NCBI RefSeq assembly: GCF_000010725.1 | Contig: NC_013856.1 | Span: forward strand, 124,001-188,000 | Length of the DNA stretch: 64,000 bases | Direction: 5' to 3' | Source: Azospirillum sp. B510 | Lineage (GTDB): Bacteria; Pseudomonadota; Alphaproteobacteria; Azospirillales; Azospirillaceae | Shown: positions 25,353-34,633 of the stretch, in pieces | How the letters are laid out: every line of letters starts with the position of its first letter | How positions within the stretch are numbered: the stretch's first letter is position 1 | Notes under the pieces: generated by a model | What the model was told of the DNA's origin: nothing | The model's input: the letters and a program-made list of their open reading frames with translations, nothing else | Database searches by the model: none | Program-made: the position numbers and the translations under genes

Positions 25353-26997
25353 TCAGGTCGCCGTGGTCGCCTCGTGCAGCCGCTTCCATTCCCAGGGCAG
25401 CAGTTCGTGCAGCTTGGTCTGCGGCAGATCGTTGATGCGGGCCAGGACGTCGGCCAGCCACGCCTGGGGATCGATGTCGTTCATCTTTGCCGTCACGATC
25501 AGGCTGTACATGGCGGCGGCGCGCTGCCCGCCTCGATCCGATCCGCAGAATAGCCATGCCTTCCTGCCAAGGGCGATTCCACGCAACGCTCGTTCGGCAG
25601 CATTGTTGGTCAGGCAGACCCGTCCGTCACGCAGGAAGCGGGTGAAGCCTTCCCAGCGGGTCAGCATGTAGTCCATCGCCTTGGCCACCGGCGCGTGCTT
25701 CGACATCCCGGCCCGGGCCGTTCGCATCCAGTTTTCCAGTTCCTCGACCTGGGGCTTGGACAGCTCTGTGCGCACCGCCAGACGGTCGGCTGCCGAGCGC
25801 CCGAGGGCTTCGCGCTCGATGTCGAACAGCGGGTCGATGCGCCGCACCGCCTCCAGCGCCAGCGGAGAAATCGGGGGCGCCCCCTTGCCGCGCCGCTTGT
25901 TGGCGGCGATATCGGCGAGTTCGAAGAATTTCCGACGCGCGTGCGCCCAACACAGGACCTCGGCCACGGGCTCCGGCTGGCGGCTCGCGTCGTAGAGGCG
26001 GTTGTATCCGGCATAGGCGTCGGCCTGCAGCACTCCGGCCCAACCGGCCAGATGTGCCTCGGGATGCCCGCCGCCACGGTCGCGGGAGTAGTGGAACAGC
26101 GCCGCCGGTGCCGCCGCGCCCGCGAAGGGGCGATCGTCGCGCACATAGACCCAGATGCGGCCGGTGTCGGTCTTGCCCTTCGCCAGCACCGGCACGGTCG
26201 TGTCGTAGCTTCGCTGGCCCTTCGGGCTCGCCGTGCAACCGCTCCGCCGCCAGCACATGCGCTGCGAGCCGGTCGAGCAGCGGCTTCAGCACGCCGCAGG
26301 CCGCCCCCACCTGGTCGGCCGCGGTGGACAGGCTGATCTCCATGCCCTCCTTGGCGAAGCGCTCGCACTGGCGGTTCAGCGGCTGATGCTGGCCGAACTT
26401 CTCGAACAGCAGCGTGGCCAGCAGGTTCGGCCCCGCCCAGCCGCGCGGCGTGGTGTGGAACGGTGCCGGCGGCTGGCTGATCGTCTCGCAGTCCCGGCAG
26501 GAGAATTTCTCGCGCACCGTCTGGATGATTTTCCACCGCGCGGGAATGCGCTCGGCCGTCTCGGTCACGCTTTCACCCAGCTTGCACAGCCGGGTCGAGC
26601 CGCAGCATGGGCACACCGCCGGCGCCGGGATCACGACGCGCTCGCGCGGCAGGTGCGCCGGGAACGGCTTGCGCGACGGCGCCTTGCGGGTGATGCGGGC
26701 CGCGCCGGTCGCCTCGGCCACCTGTTCCGCCGCCAGATCGTCCTCGCCGACGCTTGCCTGCGCCTCCTCCAACTGGAATTCGAGCTGGCCGAGCAGTCGG
26801 GAGGTCCGTTCGGAGCGCCGGCCGTAGAGGTCGCGCTGGAGCTTCTCGATCTGGAGCTTCAGGGTGGCGATCAGCGCCTGGTCGCCGGACCGTTCGGCCC
26901 GCGCCTGGGCGGCGTCCGCCTCGGCCAACGCAGCCCGGCCACGCGCTTCGATCAGCGCGGCGCGCAGGGCGTCGATGGTGTCGGGCAGGGCGTCCAT
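25353..26997 (-). pseudogene. tnpC: IS66 TnpC transposase, frameshifted
   Basis: From ATG 26997 (MDALPDTIDALRAALIEARG) the protein shows the coiled coil, zinc-binding CPCCGSTRLCKLGE and the start of the DDE region ending LAAERLHGE. There about 23 extra bases (near 26207-26235) replace the usual GDDTT junction and shift the frame. Coding then continues in another frame as TTVPVLAKGKTDTGRIWVYV, ADAYAGYNRLYDASRQ, CWAHARRKFFELADIAANKR and VCLTNNAAERALRGIALGRK. The insertion sits exactly at the first catalytic aspartate region, so TnpC is almost certainly inactive. Confidence 0.85.
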
Positions 26998-27079
26998 GGG
27001 GCCGGATTGTACCCGGAAACCCGCACCGATCCTCGTTCTTCCCGCCGGAGAGCGGCGGGTTGATTCACTGTGCCGCAGC

Positions 27080-27427
27080 CTATCCGGCCGAGCGCGGTCT
27101 CCAAGTCTGCTGCGGATTGCGCCAGTCGATGGCGTCGAGCAGATACGCGAACTGGGACGCGGAAATGGCCACGGCTCCGCTGGCCGGGCTGGGCCAGATG
27201 AAACGGCCCCGTTCAAGCCTCTTGGCGTACAGCGACATGCCGAGCCCGTCATGCCACAGGCACTTCACCATGTCACCGCGACGTCCACGGAAGACGTATA
27301 AATCGCCGGCATGGGGATCGCGGCCAAGACCCTCCTGGACCTTCAGCGCCAGAGAGTTCATCCCGCAGCGCATGTCGGTGACCCCGCCCGCCAGCCAGAC
27401 CCGAACGCCCGAGGGGACCGGGATCAT
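27080..27427 (-). CDS. tnpB: IS66 TnpB (Orf2 accessory protein)
   Basis: A 115-residue protein opening MIPVPSGVRVWLAGGVTDMR with the conserved GDLYVFRGRRGDMVKCLWHD and GLGMSLYAKRLERGRFIWP blocks. It is required with TnpA and TnpC for IS66 transposition in studied members. Its ATG overlaps the tnpA stop as ATGA (27424-27427). Intact. Confidence 0.92.
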   Translation of the reverse strand: MIPVPSGVRVWLAGGVTDMRCGMNSLALKVQEGLGRDPHAGDLYVFRGRRGDMVKCLWHDGLGMSLYAKRLERGRFIWPSPASGAVAISASQFAYLLDAIDWRNPQQTWRPRSAG

Positions 27428-27852
27428 GCCGACCGTCCCGACAGCGCGGCGATCACCGTGCCGACCAGGGCCGGATCGACCGGGCCGGTGATGCGCAAGC
27501 GCGCCGTCGCGAATTCGACCTCGATGAGACCGGCTGGTGGGGCCGCTGGCGCCGCTGTCGGCTCTGCCACCTTCTCCGGTGCCGGAGCGTCGGTGGCGAC
27601 GGTGATCGGCATGAAGGCGGGCAGCCGGGGCTGCTGACCGAAGAACTGGCGGCGCCAGCGGTACAGCAGGCTGACGTCCACGCCCAGGCGCCGGGCGACT
27701 TCGGTCGCCTTGACGCCCGGCTGGAACGCCTCTTCGACCAGCCGCAGCTTCTCCTCGTCGCTGAACTGCCGCCGCCGCTCCTGGCCCGTGATCACCTCGA
27801 CGCGTTGGATAGTCATAGGGACTGCCATAGGGATAGCCATAGGGACAGGCAC
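27424..27852 (-). CDS. tnpA: IS66 TnpA (HTH accessory protein)
   Basis: A 142-residue protein with the helix-turn-helix RRQFSDEEKLRLVEEAFQPG and GVDVSLLYRWRRQFFG, followed by a Pro/Ala-rich linker and IEVEFATARLRITGPVDPAL. The GTG start at 27852 would give a short repeated leader (PMAIPMAVPM); the internal ATG before TIQRVEVITG is an alternative start. It overlaps tnpB. The IS66 terminus normally found upstream is missing. Confidence 0.85.
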   Translation of the reverse strand: MPVPMAIPMAVPMTIQRVEVITGQERRRQFSDEEKLRLVEEAFQPGVKATEVARRLGVDVSLLYRWRRQFFGQQPRLPAFMPITVATDAPAPEKVAEPTAAPAAPPAGLIEVEFATARLRITGPVDPALVGTVIAALSGRSA

Positions 27853-27875
27853 AATGATTCAGCTTCCCCGCTCGG

Positions 27876-28439
27876 TCACAAGGCGGCGCTCGGCGGAGGG
27901 GTACGGATCGCCAGCAGGTCGCCATGAAGCTGGGCCTCCAGCCCGGCGCCCGAGGGGCAGGGGGACAGCACGACGCGGTCGACCATGGACCTGATCATCT
28001 CCATCGCGGCCATCCCCTCGTCGCCGTCGCCGAGCACGGACTCGAGCTCTGCGATCTTCCGCCGGTACAACTCCGGCAGGTTGGCCGGCAGCAGCATCTC
28101 CGGCGCCTCCGTGCCCAGGGCGTCGATCTCGGCGGCGAGTGTGGCGCGCTCGGCCTCCAGGGCGGACAGCCGCTCCTTCAGGGCCGGGCTGTACATCCCG
28201 TTCTCCACCGCCTCCAGGATCGACGCGATCTTCCGGTCGATGCCGACGAGGGCGCGCTCCTGGTCGCCGCGCCGGTTCCGGGCTTCGGCCTGATCACGCC
28301 GTTGCGCCACCACCATTTCCTCAATAAAGGCGGCGACCACGTCAGCGTCGAGCAGGCGCTCCTTCAGCCCGGCAAGAACACGGCCCTCGATTGCTTGCCG
28401 GCTAGAGCGGCTTGCGACCGAGTTGAATCGGACACTCAT
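27876..28439 (-). pseudogene. Large serine recombinase, C-terminal fragment
   Basis: About 180 codons match the C-terminal part of resolvase/invertase-type large serine recombinases: the end of the zinc-ribbon region (SSRQAIEGRVLAGLKERLLD) and the long coiled coil (RRDQAEARNRRGDQERALVG, ILEAVENGMYSPALKERLSA, LEAERATLAAEIDAL). The catalytic serine domain is absent because an IS630 end begins near 28440. This is a relic of an integrase-type recombinase and suggests that a larger mobile island once integrated here. Confidence 0.75.
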
Positions 28440-28794
28440 AGAGGGATTCCCTGGGGCTTTGAAATCGGCGATTCTGTAAGGGTCGATTGACCTTCCCGGA
28501 GCCGGAGATGGCAGGCCCTTATTCTCAGGACCTCAGAGACCGCGTTGCCGCGGCGGTATCGGGGGGCTGCTCGGCGCGCGCAGCGGCGTCCCGGTTCAGC
28601 ATCAGCGTCAGCACGGCAATCCGCTGGGCCAAGCGCATGAATACCGAGGGGCATGCCCAGGCACGGCCGATGGGTGGGGACCACCGCTCGCGTCTGGGCG
28701 ATCACCGTGAGGCGGTTCTGACGCTGCTCGCCCACCAACCCGACCTGACGCTGGAGGAGATCCGCACCGAACTGAGCACCCGTCATGGCGTGAG
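28440..28794 (+). mobile_element. IS630-family element, left fragment
   Basis: Contains the presumptive left end upstream of an IS630-type orfA start at 28508. It is cut at 28794 by IS3 element A copy 2. The downstream DDE part is absent. The left boundary is approximate. Confidence 0.7.
28508..28794 (+). pseudogene. IS630-family transposase, N-terminal HTH fragment
   Basis: ATG 28508 gives MAGPYSQDLRDRVAAAVSGG, then CSARAAASRFSISVSTAIRW and GHAQARPMGGDHRSRLGDH, and LLAHQPDLTLEEIRTELSTR. This is the typical paired-HTH N-terminus of two-ORF IS630 elements. The sequence stops after about 95 codons at the IS3 insertion. Confidence 0.85.
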
Positions 28795-28872
28795 CCCTCT
28801 GTGCCAATGAGAGTGAGACACCGTGCCCCCTGAAGTTTAAGCTTGAGGGCTGAGGAAACTGATTTCGTGGTT

Positions 28873-29349
28873 ATGCCCAACAATATGCCCCTGTCCGCCC
28901 CTGTATCGGAGGCGGTTCCCGACGCCGGTGAGACGCCGCGGGTTGTTGCCGGGCCCGCTGCAGTCCCCCCGGAGATGTCGGCGCGTCCCAAACGTCGCAC
29001 TTTCACGGCGGCGGAGAAGCTGCGGATCCTCGCCGAGACGGATCGGGCGGCGGACACCGGCGGGATCGCCGCGATCCTGCGGCGGGAAGGTCTGTATTCG
29101 TCGGCCCTGACCGACTGGCGCCGGCAACGCGATGCCGGCGCCTTCGAGGCGCTGAAGCCGCTCAAGCGCGGTCCGAAGACGGCCCCCTCCAACCCGTTGG
29201 AAGCGGAGCTGGCCAAGGCTCGCCAGGACATCGCCCGTCTCCAGCGCCGCCTGGAACGAGCCGAGGCGGTCATCGACGTCCAAAAAAAATTTTCGGACCT
29301 GTTGGGGATTGCCTTGCCTCCCGCCGACAGCGACGAGACGCCGCGATGA
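28873..29349 (+). CDS. IS3 element A OrfA (copy 2)
   Basis: A 158-residue HTH/leucine-zipper protein from ATG 28873 (GTG 28867 and TTG 28843 are alternatives). The HTH is [20 protein letters not shown] and the coiled coil is [20 protein letters not shown]. Near its end it crosses an A8 run (29282-29289) followed by TTTT, a plausible slippery site. Its stop overlaps the orfB start as ATGA (29346-29349). Confidence 0.88.
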   Translation: MPNNMPLSAPVSEAVPDAGETPRVVAGPAAVPPEMSARPKRRTFTAAEKLRILAETDRAADTGGIAAILRREGLYSSALTDWRRQRDAGAFEALKPLKRGPKTAPSNPLEAELAKARQDIARLQRRLERAEAVIDVQKKFSDLLGIALPPADSDETPR

Positions 29350-30350
29350 GCGCGATCGCCACCTTGGCCCCCGACCGCGGTCTTGTGAGTGCGGCCTGCG
29401 CCGCTGTCGGCGTCGCCCGTGCCAGCGTCCATCGGCATCGGGTCCGGCTGGCCGGCCGGGAACCGGCGCCTCGCCCCCGGCCACGCCCGCCGCGGGCGCT
29501 CGCGGTCCAGGAGCGCCAGACGGTGCTCGCCCTTCTGCGCGAGCCGCGCTTCGTCGATCTCGCCCCGGCGGAAGTCTACGCCACCCTGCTCGATGAAGGC
29601 GTCTATCATTGCTCCATCCGCACCATGTACCGCCTGCTGGCGGAGCATGACGAGGTCCGCGAACGCCGCGACCAGCTCCGTCATCCGGCCTACCGGAAAC
29701 CCGAATTGCTGGCCAAGGCCCCGAACGAGGTCTGGTCCTGGGACATCACCAAGCTGATGGGGCCGATGAAGTGGTACTACCTCTACGTGATCCTCGACAT
29801 CTTCAGCCGCCGCGTTGTCGGCTGGTGCGTCGCCGATGCCGAGAGCGCCACCCTGTTCAAGGCGCTGTTCGAGGAGACGCTGGCCAAACACACCGTCCCG
29901 CCCGGCCAATTGACCCTGCACGCCGATCGAGGCGGCCCGATGAAGGCCAAGGCCACCGCTCTCCTGCTCGCCGACCTCGGCGTCACCAAATCGCACAGCC
30001 GGCCACACACCTCCAATGACAACCCGTTCTCGGAGGCCCACTTCAAGACCATGAAATATCAGCCGCAATTCCCCAAGCGCTTCGGCTCCATCGAGGATGC
30101 CAGGGCCTTCTGCCGGGACTTCTTCACCTGGTACAACCGGGATCACCACCATGCCGGCATCGGCCTGATGACCCCAGACCAAGTCCATTACGGCCAAGCC
30201 GACGCCGTCCATGCCGCCCGCCAGCAAACCCTCGACCGTGCCTTTCGCCGCACACCGGAGCGTTTCGTTCGCAAAGCGCCTCAACCACCCGCAAAGCCAA
30301 TCGAAGTCTGGATCAATCCGCCGCAAAAGCCGGAGAGCATCCAAGCCTAA
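29346..30350 (+). CDS. IS3 element A OrfB transposase (copy 2)
   Basis: A 334-residue integrase-core (rve) transposase. DDE residues lie in [40 protein letters not shown] and [22 protein letters not shown]-terminal block [20 protein letters not shown] is typical of IS3 OrfB. The frame is intact and both ends are present, so the copy may be active. It differs from copy 3 by a two-codon deletion (MKWYYLY versus MKWSYYYLY). Confidence 0.92.
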   Translation: MSAIATLAPDRGLVSAACAAVGVARASVHRHRVRLAGREPAPRPRPRPPRALAVQERQTVLALLREPRFVDLAPAEVYATLLDEGVYHCSIRTMYRLLAEHDEVRERRDQLRHPAYRKPELLAKAPNEVWSWDITKLMGPMKWYYLYVILDIFSRRVVGWCVADAESATLFKALFEETLAKHTVPPGQLTLHADRGGPMKAKATALLLADLGVTKSHSRPHTSNDNPFSEAHFKTMKYQPQFPKRFGSIEDARAFCRDFFTWYNRDHHHAGIGLMTPDQVHYGQADAVHAARQQTLDRAFRRTPERFVRKAPQPPAKPIEVWINPPQKPESIQA

Positions 30351-30390
30351 TTCATAACTCCGGCTGTCTCACAGTCGTTGACACGTTCCG

Positions 30391-31238
30391 CAATCTGATC
30401 CGGTTGAGTGTGCGCTCGTAGGCCTCTGCCGGGGTTCTGCCGCCGAGCGCGGAGTGCGGACGGTCGGCGTTGTAGTATCGATCCAGCGGCCGATCCCGGC
30501 CCTGGCCTCGCTGCCGGTTTCGAAGGCGTGGAGGTAGACGCATTCGTACTTCATCGATCGCCACAGCCGTTCGATGAAGACGTTGTCCATCCAGCGGCCG
30601 CGCCCATCCATCGATACCCGGATGCCGGCCGCGGTCAAGAGGCCGGTAAAGCGCGGGCTGGTGAACTGGCTGCCCTGATCGGTGTTGAAGATGTCCGGCC
30701 GGCCGTAGCGTGCCATGGCCTCCTCAACGGCCTCGATGCAGAACTCGATGTCCATGGTGTTCGACAGCCGCCAACTCACGACTTTGCGTGTCGCCCAGCC
30801 CATCACCGCCACCAAGTACAGAAAGCCGCGGCGCATGGGAATGTACGTGATGTCGCTACACCACACCTGGTCGGGGCGGTCGATGGTCAGGTCGCGCAGC
30901 AAGTACGGCCAGATCTTGTGTTCAGGGTGTGGCACTGTCGTCTTCGGGCGTTGGTAAATCGCCTGCAAGCCCATCCGCACCATCAGGCGGCGAACCCGCT
31001 TGCGGTTGACCTGATGGCCGTGCCGGCGCAGATGCCGGGTCATCTGCCGGCTGCCGTACCAGGGCGTTTCCAGGAACTGCTCGTCGATCAGTCGCATCAA
31101 CTCCAGGTTCGCGGCCGGCTCGCCTTTGGCCGGTCCGTAGTAGCTGGACCGGCTGATCGAAACCAGCTCGCACTGTCGGGTGATCGACAGACGCGGATGA
31201 TCCGCCTCCACCAGCTCCCGCCTCCGACCGATGCTCAT
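30391..31238 (-). pseudogene. IS3 element B OrfB transposase, frameshifted and truncated
   Basis: From ATG 31238 (MSIGRRRELVEADHPRLSIT) the IS3 core is complete: VWCSDITYIPMRRGFLYLVA, IFNTDQGSQFTSPRFTGLL and MDNVFIERLWRSMKYECVYL. Near 30475-30490 the frame changes after RAGIGRWI. The expected end DRYYNADRPHSALGGRTPAE continues in another frame and then meets IS3-A. Catalytic residues remain but the C-terminus is aberrant. Confidence 0.82.
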
Positions 31239-31519
31239 CGATCGGAGGCCTTGCGCAAAAAATCCCGCTCCACGACCAACTGGCCGATCATGGCGTGCAG
31301 CTTCTCCACCTCGCCCTGATGGTTGGATTCAGCGGTTTCCGCCTTGCCGGAGAACACACCAGCCATCCCCTCCATCGCCTGCTTCTTCCAAGCGTTGATC
31401 AGCGTCTGGTGTACGCCGTGCTTGGTCACCAACTGCGACACCGTCAGCTCGCCCCGGATCGCCTCCAGCGCCACCTTCGCCTTGAACTCTGCCGAATACC
31501 GCTTCCGTTTCCCCGTCAT
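31235..31519 (-). CDS. IS3 element B OrfA
   Basis: A 94-residue HTH protein opening MTGKRKRYSAEFKAKVALEA, with RGELTVSQLVTKHGVHQTLI and the zipper EVEKLHAMIGQLVVERDFLR. Its end overlaps the start of orfB by 4 bp, as usual in IS3 elements. The ORF is intact, but the element lacks a functional orfB. Confidence 0.9.
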   Translation of the reverse strand: MTGKRKRYSAEFKAKVALEAIRGELTVSQLVTKHGVHQTLINAWKKQAMEGMAGVFSGKAETAESNHQGEVEKLHAMIGQLVVERDFLRKASDR

Positions 31520-31633
31520 CGGGTCCGTCCTTCCTCATGGGCGAACCAAGCTTATCCGACTGTCCGGGAAACGGGGACCAGCTCACCTCAGCCGAGGCAA
31601 AAAGCCGGAATATGTGCGTTTTTCCGCGTCCTG

Positions 31634-32206
31634 TTAAGGGATCTCGGTAAGGGCGGCGATTTCCTCAGCCGTCGAGCGTGACCAAAACTCCCGCCACTGA
31701 GGAAAACTCTGGGGAAGGCGTGGCTGATAGCGCTCCCGGTCGAAGCGATCCCAGTTCTGCAACCGCGGCTGCCCCGGACGGTCCAGAGCGTCGCTGGAGT
31801 ACCAATGCCGTTCGTCTCGCGATTTAAAGAACCAATTGCCGTCGTAGCGTTGATAGGTGTCGAAATAACAGATCGCCATCACGATCCATTTGCCACCGTC
31901 CTCGTGCTCGGCCCGGCAATAGACGGTTCCGGTGGCGCGATCGGGGTCGGCAGGGTCGAAATCGATAACCTGGCCCACGATCTGATGATGACAGCGATAG
32001 AATTGGCGCAAGGTCGGATCGTAGAAGGCTTTCAGGGCGATCCGACCCTGGCCCCAGCGTCCGCAATCGATGTCAGGAACGAACAGAGCCACAAGATCGT
32101 CCAGATTGCGGGAGTCAATGGCGAGTGCGTACCGCGATGGCAATTGCTGGATGGCGAGGTGGGATTCGATACGGTCGATCCGTGCCAGCAGCCGGTCGGT
32201 TCCCAT
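31634..32206 (-). CDS. SnoaL/NTF2-like fold protein of the catabolic operon
   Basis: A 190-residue protein with the cone-shaped alpha+beta NTF2 pattern: helix IESHLAIQQLPSRYALAID, loop LDDLVALFVPDIDCGRWGQG, strands GTVYCRAEHEDGGKWIVMAI and CYFDTYQRYDGNWFFKSRDE. Members act as ketosteroid-isomerase-like enzymes, dehydratases or hydroxylase partners. Here a role as isomerase/dehydratase on a ring intermediate is an inference. It is the last gene of the operon, and its start overlaps the stop of the preceding SDR by one base. The IS3-B element lies 48 bp beyond its stop. Confidence 0.75.
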   Translation of the reverse strand: MGTDRLLARIDRIESHLAIQQLPSRYALAIDSRNLDDLVALFVPDIDCGRWGQGRIALKAFYDPTLRQFYRCHHQIVGQVIDFDPADPDRATGTVYCRAEHEDGGKWIVMAICYFDTYQRYDGNWFFKSRDERHWYSSDALDRPGQPRLQNWDRFDRERYQPRLPQSFPQWREFWSRSTAEEIAALTEIP

Positions 32207-33069
32207 CAGTCCTCTCTCCCCGCAGTATTGAAGCGCTTCATGAAATCCAGCATATCGGCGTTGAAGGGAAGGACCGCGCTGTAACCGCCATCGACATTGA
32301 TTACTTGGCCGGTGATGAACTCCGCTTCGTCGGATGCGAGGAACAGAGCTGTGGCGGCGACGTCGTCCGGGCAGCCGAAGCGCGGTACCAACTGGTGGCG
32401 CCGCATGATTTCTCCGGGACCGCCGGAGGCCGCGTAGGTACTGGCAGTAGCCGGCGTCACGATCAATCCGGGGGCAATGGCGTTGCAGCGGATGCCGTCC
32501 TTGCCATGCTGGACCGCAACATAGCGGGTCAGGGTTTCAATCCCGGTTTTGGAGGTAGCGTAGGCGGTGAACGAGGCTGCTCCAGCCTGGGCGGAGACCG
32601 AGGAGGCGTTCAGGATGACACCTTTGCCACGCCTCCGCAGCGCGGGCAGGGCACATTTGATCGCCAGCATCGTGCCGCGCAGATTGGTGCGCATCAAGGC
32701 ATCCCAGACCTCGATGTCCATATCTTCGACGGCACTGTCCCGGCTCGACGACAGTTGGGTCGCGGCGGCGTTGTTGTAAAGGATATCGAGGCCGCCGAAC
32801 AACCGAACTGTTTCGCCGAGCAGATCGCTGATGGACTGGGGATCGCCGAGATCGACCCGTATCGCCTCGGCCTTTCCGCCGGACGCCCGGATCCCGGCCG
32901 CTCTCGCCTCCGCCCCGTCACGGTCGATGTCGGCTACCACCAGTTCGGCGCCTTCGCGTGCGAACAACTCAGCGGTCGCGGCACCGATTCCCGATGCTGC
33001 TCCTGTCACGATGGCAGTCTTTCCCGCCAGACGTCCACGGGACACATGTCCCTGTGAATGATCGCTCAT
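32206..33069 (-). CDS. Short-chain dehydrogenase/reductase (SDR 1)
   Basis: A 287-residue classical SDR from ATG 33069, which has AAGGA seven bases upstream. The Rossmann motif is TGAASGIGAATAEL, then NNAA, catalytic Ser in NASSVSAQ and the YxxxK motif in YATSKTG. The C-terminal FITGQVINVDGGYSAVL block is typical. It probably oxidises or reduces an alcohol/ketone in the pathway; the substrate cannot be read from the sequence. It sits 13 bp after SDR 2 and overlaps the NTF2-like gene. Confidence 0.88.
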   Translation of the reverse strand: MSDHSQGHVSRGRLAGKTAIVTGAASGIGAATAELFAREGAELVVADIDRDGAEARAAGIRASGGKAEAIRVDLGDPQSISDLLGETVRLFGGLDILYNNAAATQLSSSRDSAVEDMDIEVWDALMRTNLRGTMLAIKCALPALRRRGKGVILNASSVSAQAGAASFTAYATSKTGIETLTRYVAVQHGKDGIRCNAIAPGLIVTPATASTYAASGGPGEIMRRHQLVPRFGCPDDVAATALFLASDEAEFITGQVINVDGGYSAVLPFNADMLDFMKRFNTAGRED

Positions 33070-33082
33070 GTTGTTTTCCTTA

Positions 33083-33868
33083 TCAGGCCGTGAAGAGTCC
33101 GCCATCAACCACCAGCGTCTGTCCGGTCACGTAGCGGCAAAGGTCGCTACAGAGGGCGGTGACGGCCGTACCGATATCGTCGGTGGAGTGCCCCATGCGG
33201 CCGAGCGGGAAATTCGTCAGATATGCAGCGCGGATCTCGGGATACTGGTTGAAGAACAGTTCGGCCGGCGGGGTCAGGGCCGACGGAGCGACACCCAGGA
33301 CGCGGATGCCATCGCGTCCCCATTCGCGCGCCAGCGCCTTGATGAAGCCGCGGTCCGCCCCCTTCAAGATGGAATAGATCGGATTCATCCCGGCGCCATG
33401 GAGGCCGAAGGCCGAAACCAGCAGGATGTAGCAGCCGTTTCCGCTTGCCTTCAAATAGGGATGTGCCGCTTTCGCCAGCAGGAACGCGCCGACGTGCGCC
33501 ACGGCCGCCTGGGCTTCCCAGTCCGCGTCCGTCACCGCCTCCAGGGCGATGGGCACTGCCGATGCCGGGTTGTTGGCGTTGTGGACCGCGATGTCGAGAC
33601 CGCCAAATTCCGCGACGGCGTACTCAACTGCGGCGTTCATCTGCTCTGCAGAGGTGACGTCGGCCACAACCACCCGGCCGTCGCCACCCTCGCTGCGGAT
33701 CAGGTCAAGGGCGGCGTCGCCGATCTCGCGACGGCGAACCGCTAACACGACCCGTGCCCCGGCAGCCGCGAACGCCTGAGCAATTCCCAGCCCAATTCCC
33801 TGACCTGCGCCGGTGATGAGCGCCGTGCGCCCCGCGAGAACCTTGTTGGGAAGGTTGTTTTCAGTCAT
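33083..33868 (-). CDS. Short-chain dehydrogenase/reductase (SDR 2)
   Basis: A 261-residue SDR. The start at 33868 is chosen because it overlaps the upstream stop as ATGA; an ATG at 33880 is in frame. It has TGAGQGIGLGIAQ, a variant HNANN in place of NNAG, Ser in LLVSAFGLHG and YSILKGA as YxxxK. The C-terminus reads YVTGQTLVVDGGLFTA. Catalytic residues are present. It belongs to a run of three adjacent SDR genes in the leftward operon. Confidence 0.87.
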   Translation of the reverse strand: MTENNLPNKVLAGRTALITGAGQGIGLGIAQAFAAAGARVVLAVRRREIGDAALDLIRSEGGDGRVVVADVTSAEQMNAAVEYAVAEFGGLDIAVHNANNPASAVPIALEAVTDADWEAQAAVAHVGAFLLAKAAHPYLKASGNGCYILLVSAFGLHGAGMNPIYSILKGADRGFIKALAREWGRDGIRVLGVAPSALTPPAELFFNQYPEIRAAYLTNFPLGRMGHSTDDIGTAVTALCSDLCRYVTGQTLVVDGGLFTA

Positions 33869-34590
33869 GGAGTCATCCAATCCCCGCCATCCAGGGCGAT
33901 CGTCGCCCCGGTCAGGCTGTGTGAAGAATCGCTGCCGAGAAAGCCCAGCACCGGGGTCACATCGGCGGCCAGGTCCGGGGCACCACCCAGCGCAGCGGGC
34001 GGCGGGCCGAGTTCCGGAACTTCAGGTCCCTTGCCGGTCAGCGCCGAGGCGTAACGGGCATCGGCGATTCCGATCCAATTGACACGAATCCCACGCTGTC
34101 CCCACTGCCGTGCGGCCGACTTGACCATGGTCCGCTGACCTTCGGCACAGGTGGACAGCCCGACCAGTCCGGTTGCGCCGACCAGGGACAGCGCCGGACC
34201 GATCACGACGATCGAGCCACCGCTTTCCTTCATCGCGGCTTCCGCTGCTTGCAGGGTATATAGCGTTGCCCGCAACGGGGCATCGGTGACTTGGTGAAAA
34301 CTTTCGCGATCGAGGGAAATCAAATCCTTGGTGATCAAGGCTCCCTCGCCGGCGGCGGCGTGGACAACCAGGTCGGGCGGGCCGGTTCGCGCCACAGCTG
34401 CCGCGAATGCTGCATCCACGGCGGCACGCGAGGAAAAGCGCCCGGCCGCGTCGTCCGCGATCGCAGTGACCCGAGCGCCTTGGCTTTCGAGGCCAGCAAC
34501 CAATGCCGGCGCGAAGTCCAGGCCAGACACCACGACGAAGGCGACGCGGCCATTCAGAAGCGGCAAAGGCGCCGCACTGTTGAAAGACAT
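33865..34590 (-). CDS. Degenerate SDR-fold protein (SDR 3), catalytic residues missing
   Basis: A 241-residue protein with an SDR outline: the end SLTGATIALDGGDW is a clear SDR C-terminus and GQRGIRVNWIGIADARYA matches the usual GIRVN block. However the glycine-rich loop TGxxxGxG is replaced by VVVSGLDFAPALV, NNAG is replaced by HAAAGEG, and the YxxxK motif position reads STCAEGQRTM. It therefore probably lacks normal NAD(P)-dependent catalysis and may be a structural partner of a neighbouring SDR. GGAGA precedes the ATG at 34590. Confidence 0.8.
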   Translation of the reverse strand: MSFNSAAPLPLLNGRVAFVVVSGLDFAPALVAGLESQGARVTAIADDAAGRFSSRAAVDAAFAAAVARTGPPDLVVHAAAGEGALITKDLISLDRESFHQVTDAPLRATLYTLQAAEAAMKESGGSIVVIGPALSLVGATGLVGLSTCAEGQRTMVKSAARQWGQRGIRVNWIGIADARYASALTGKGPEVPELGPPPAALGGAPDLAADVTPVLGFLGSDSSHSLTGATIALDGGDWMTP

Positions 34591-34633
34591 GAGAGGTTCT
34601 CCGTGCCGTGGCTGAAGACGCCGGCGCAGTCGA

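Larger units (their letters stand above)
25192..27875 (-). mobile_element. IS66-family element, truncated on both sides
   Basis: Carries tnpA, tnpB, a frameshifted tnpC and the start of the small ORF often found after tnpC. The right part is cut by IS21 at 25191/25192. On the other side it abuts the tail of a serine recombinase gene near 27876, with no recognisable IS66 terminus left. The exact left boundary is uncertain by some tens of bases. Confidence 0.8.
28795..30390 (+). mobile_element. IS3-family element A, copy 2, complete
   Basis: About 1596 bp. The left end CCCTCTGTGCCAATGAG and the right end (complement CGGAACGTGTCAACGAC) form imperfect inverted repeats sharing GTGAGACA. The right end abuts element IS3-B, and no target duplication is visible. 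Near-identical to 51711-53312, which is 6 bp longer. Confidence 0.88.
30391..31585 (-). mobile_element. IS3-family element B, truncated by element A
   Basis: The transposase-start side ends at 31585 (complement TGAGCTGGTCCCCGTTTCCC). The other side runs directly into the right end of IS3-A at 30390, so its own terminus is lost. It carries intact orfA and a frameshifted orfB. Confidence 0.8.
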
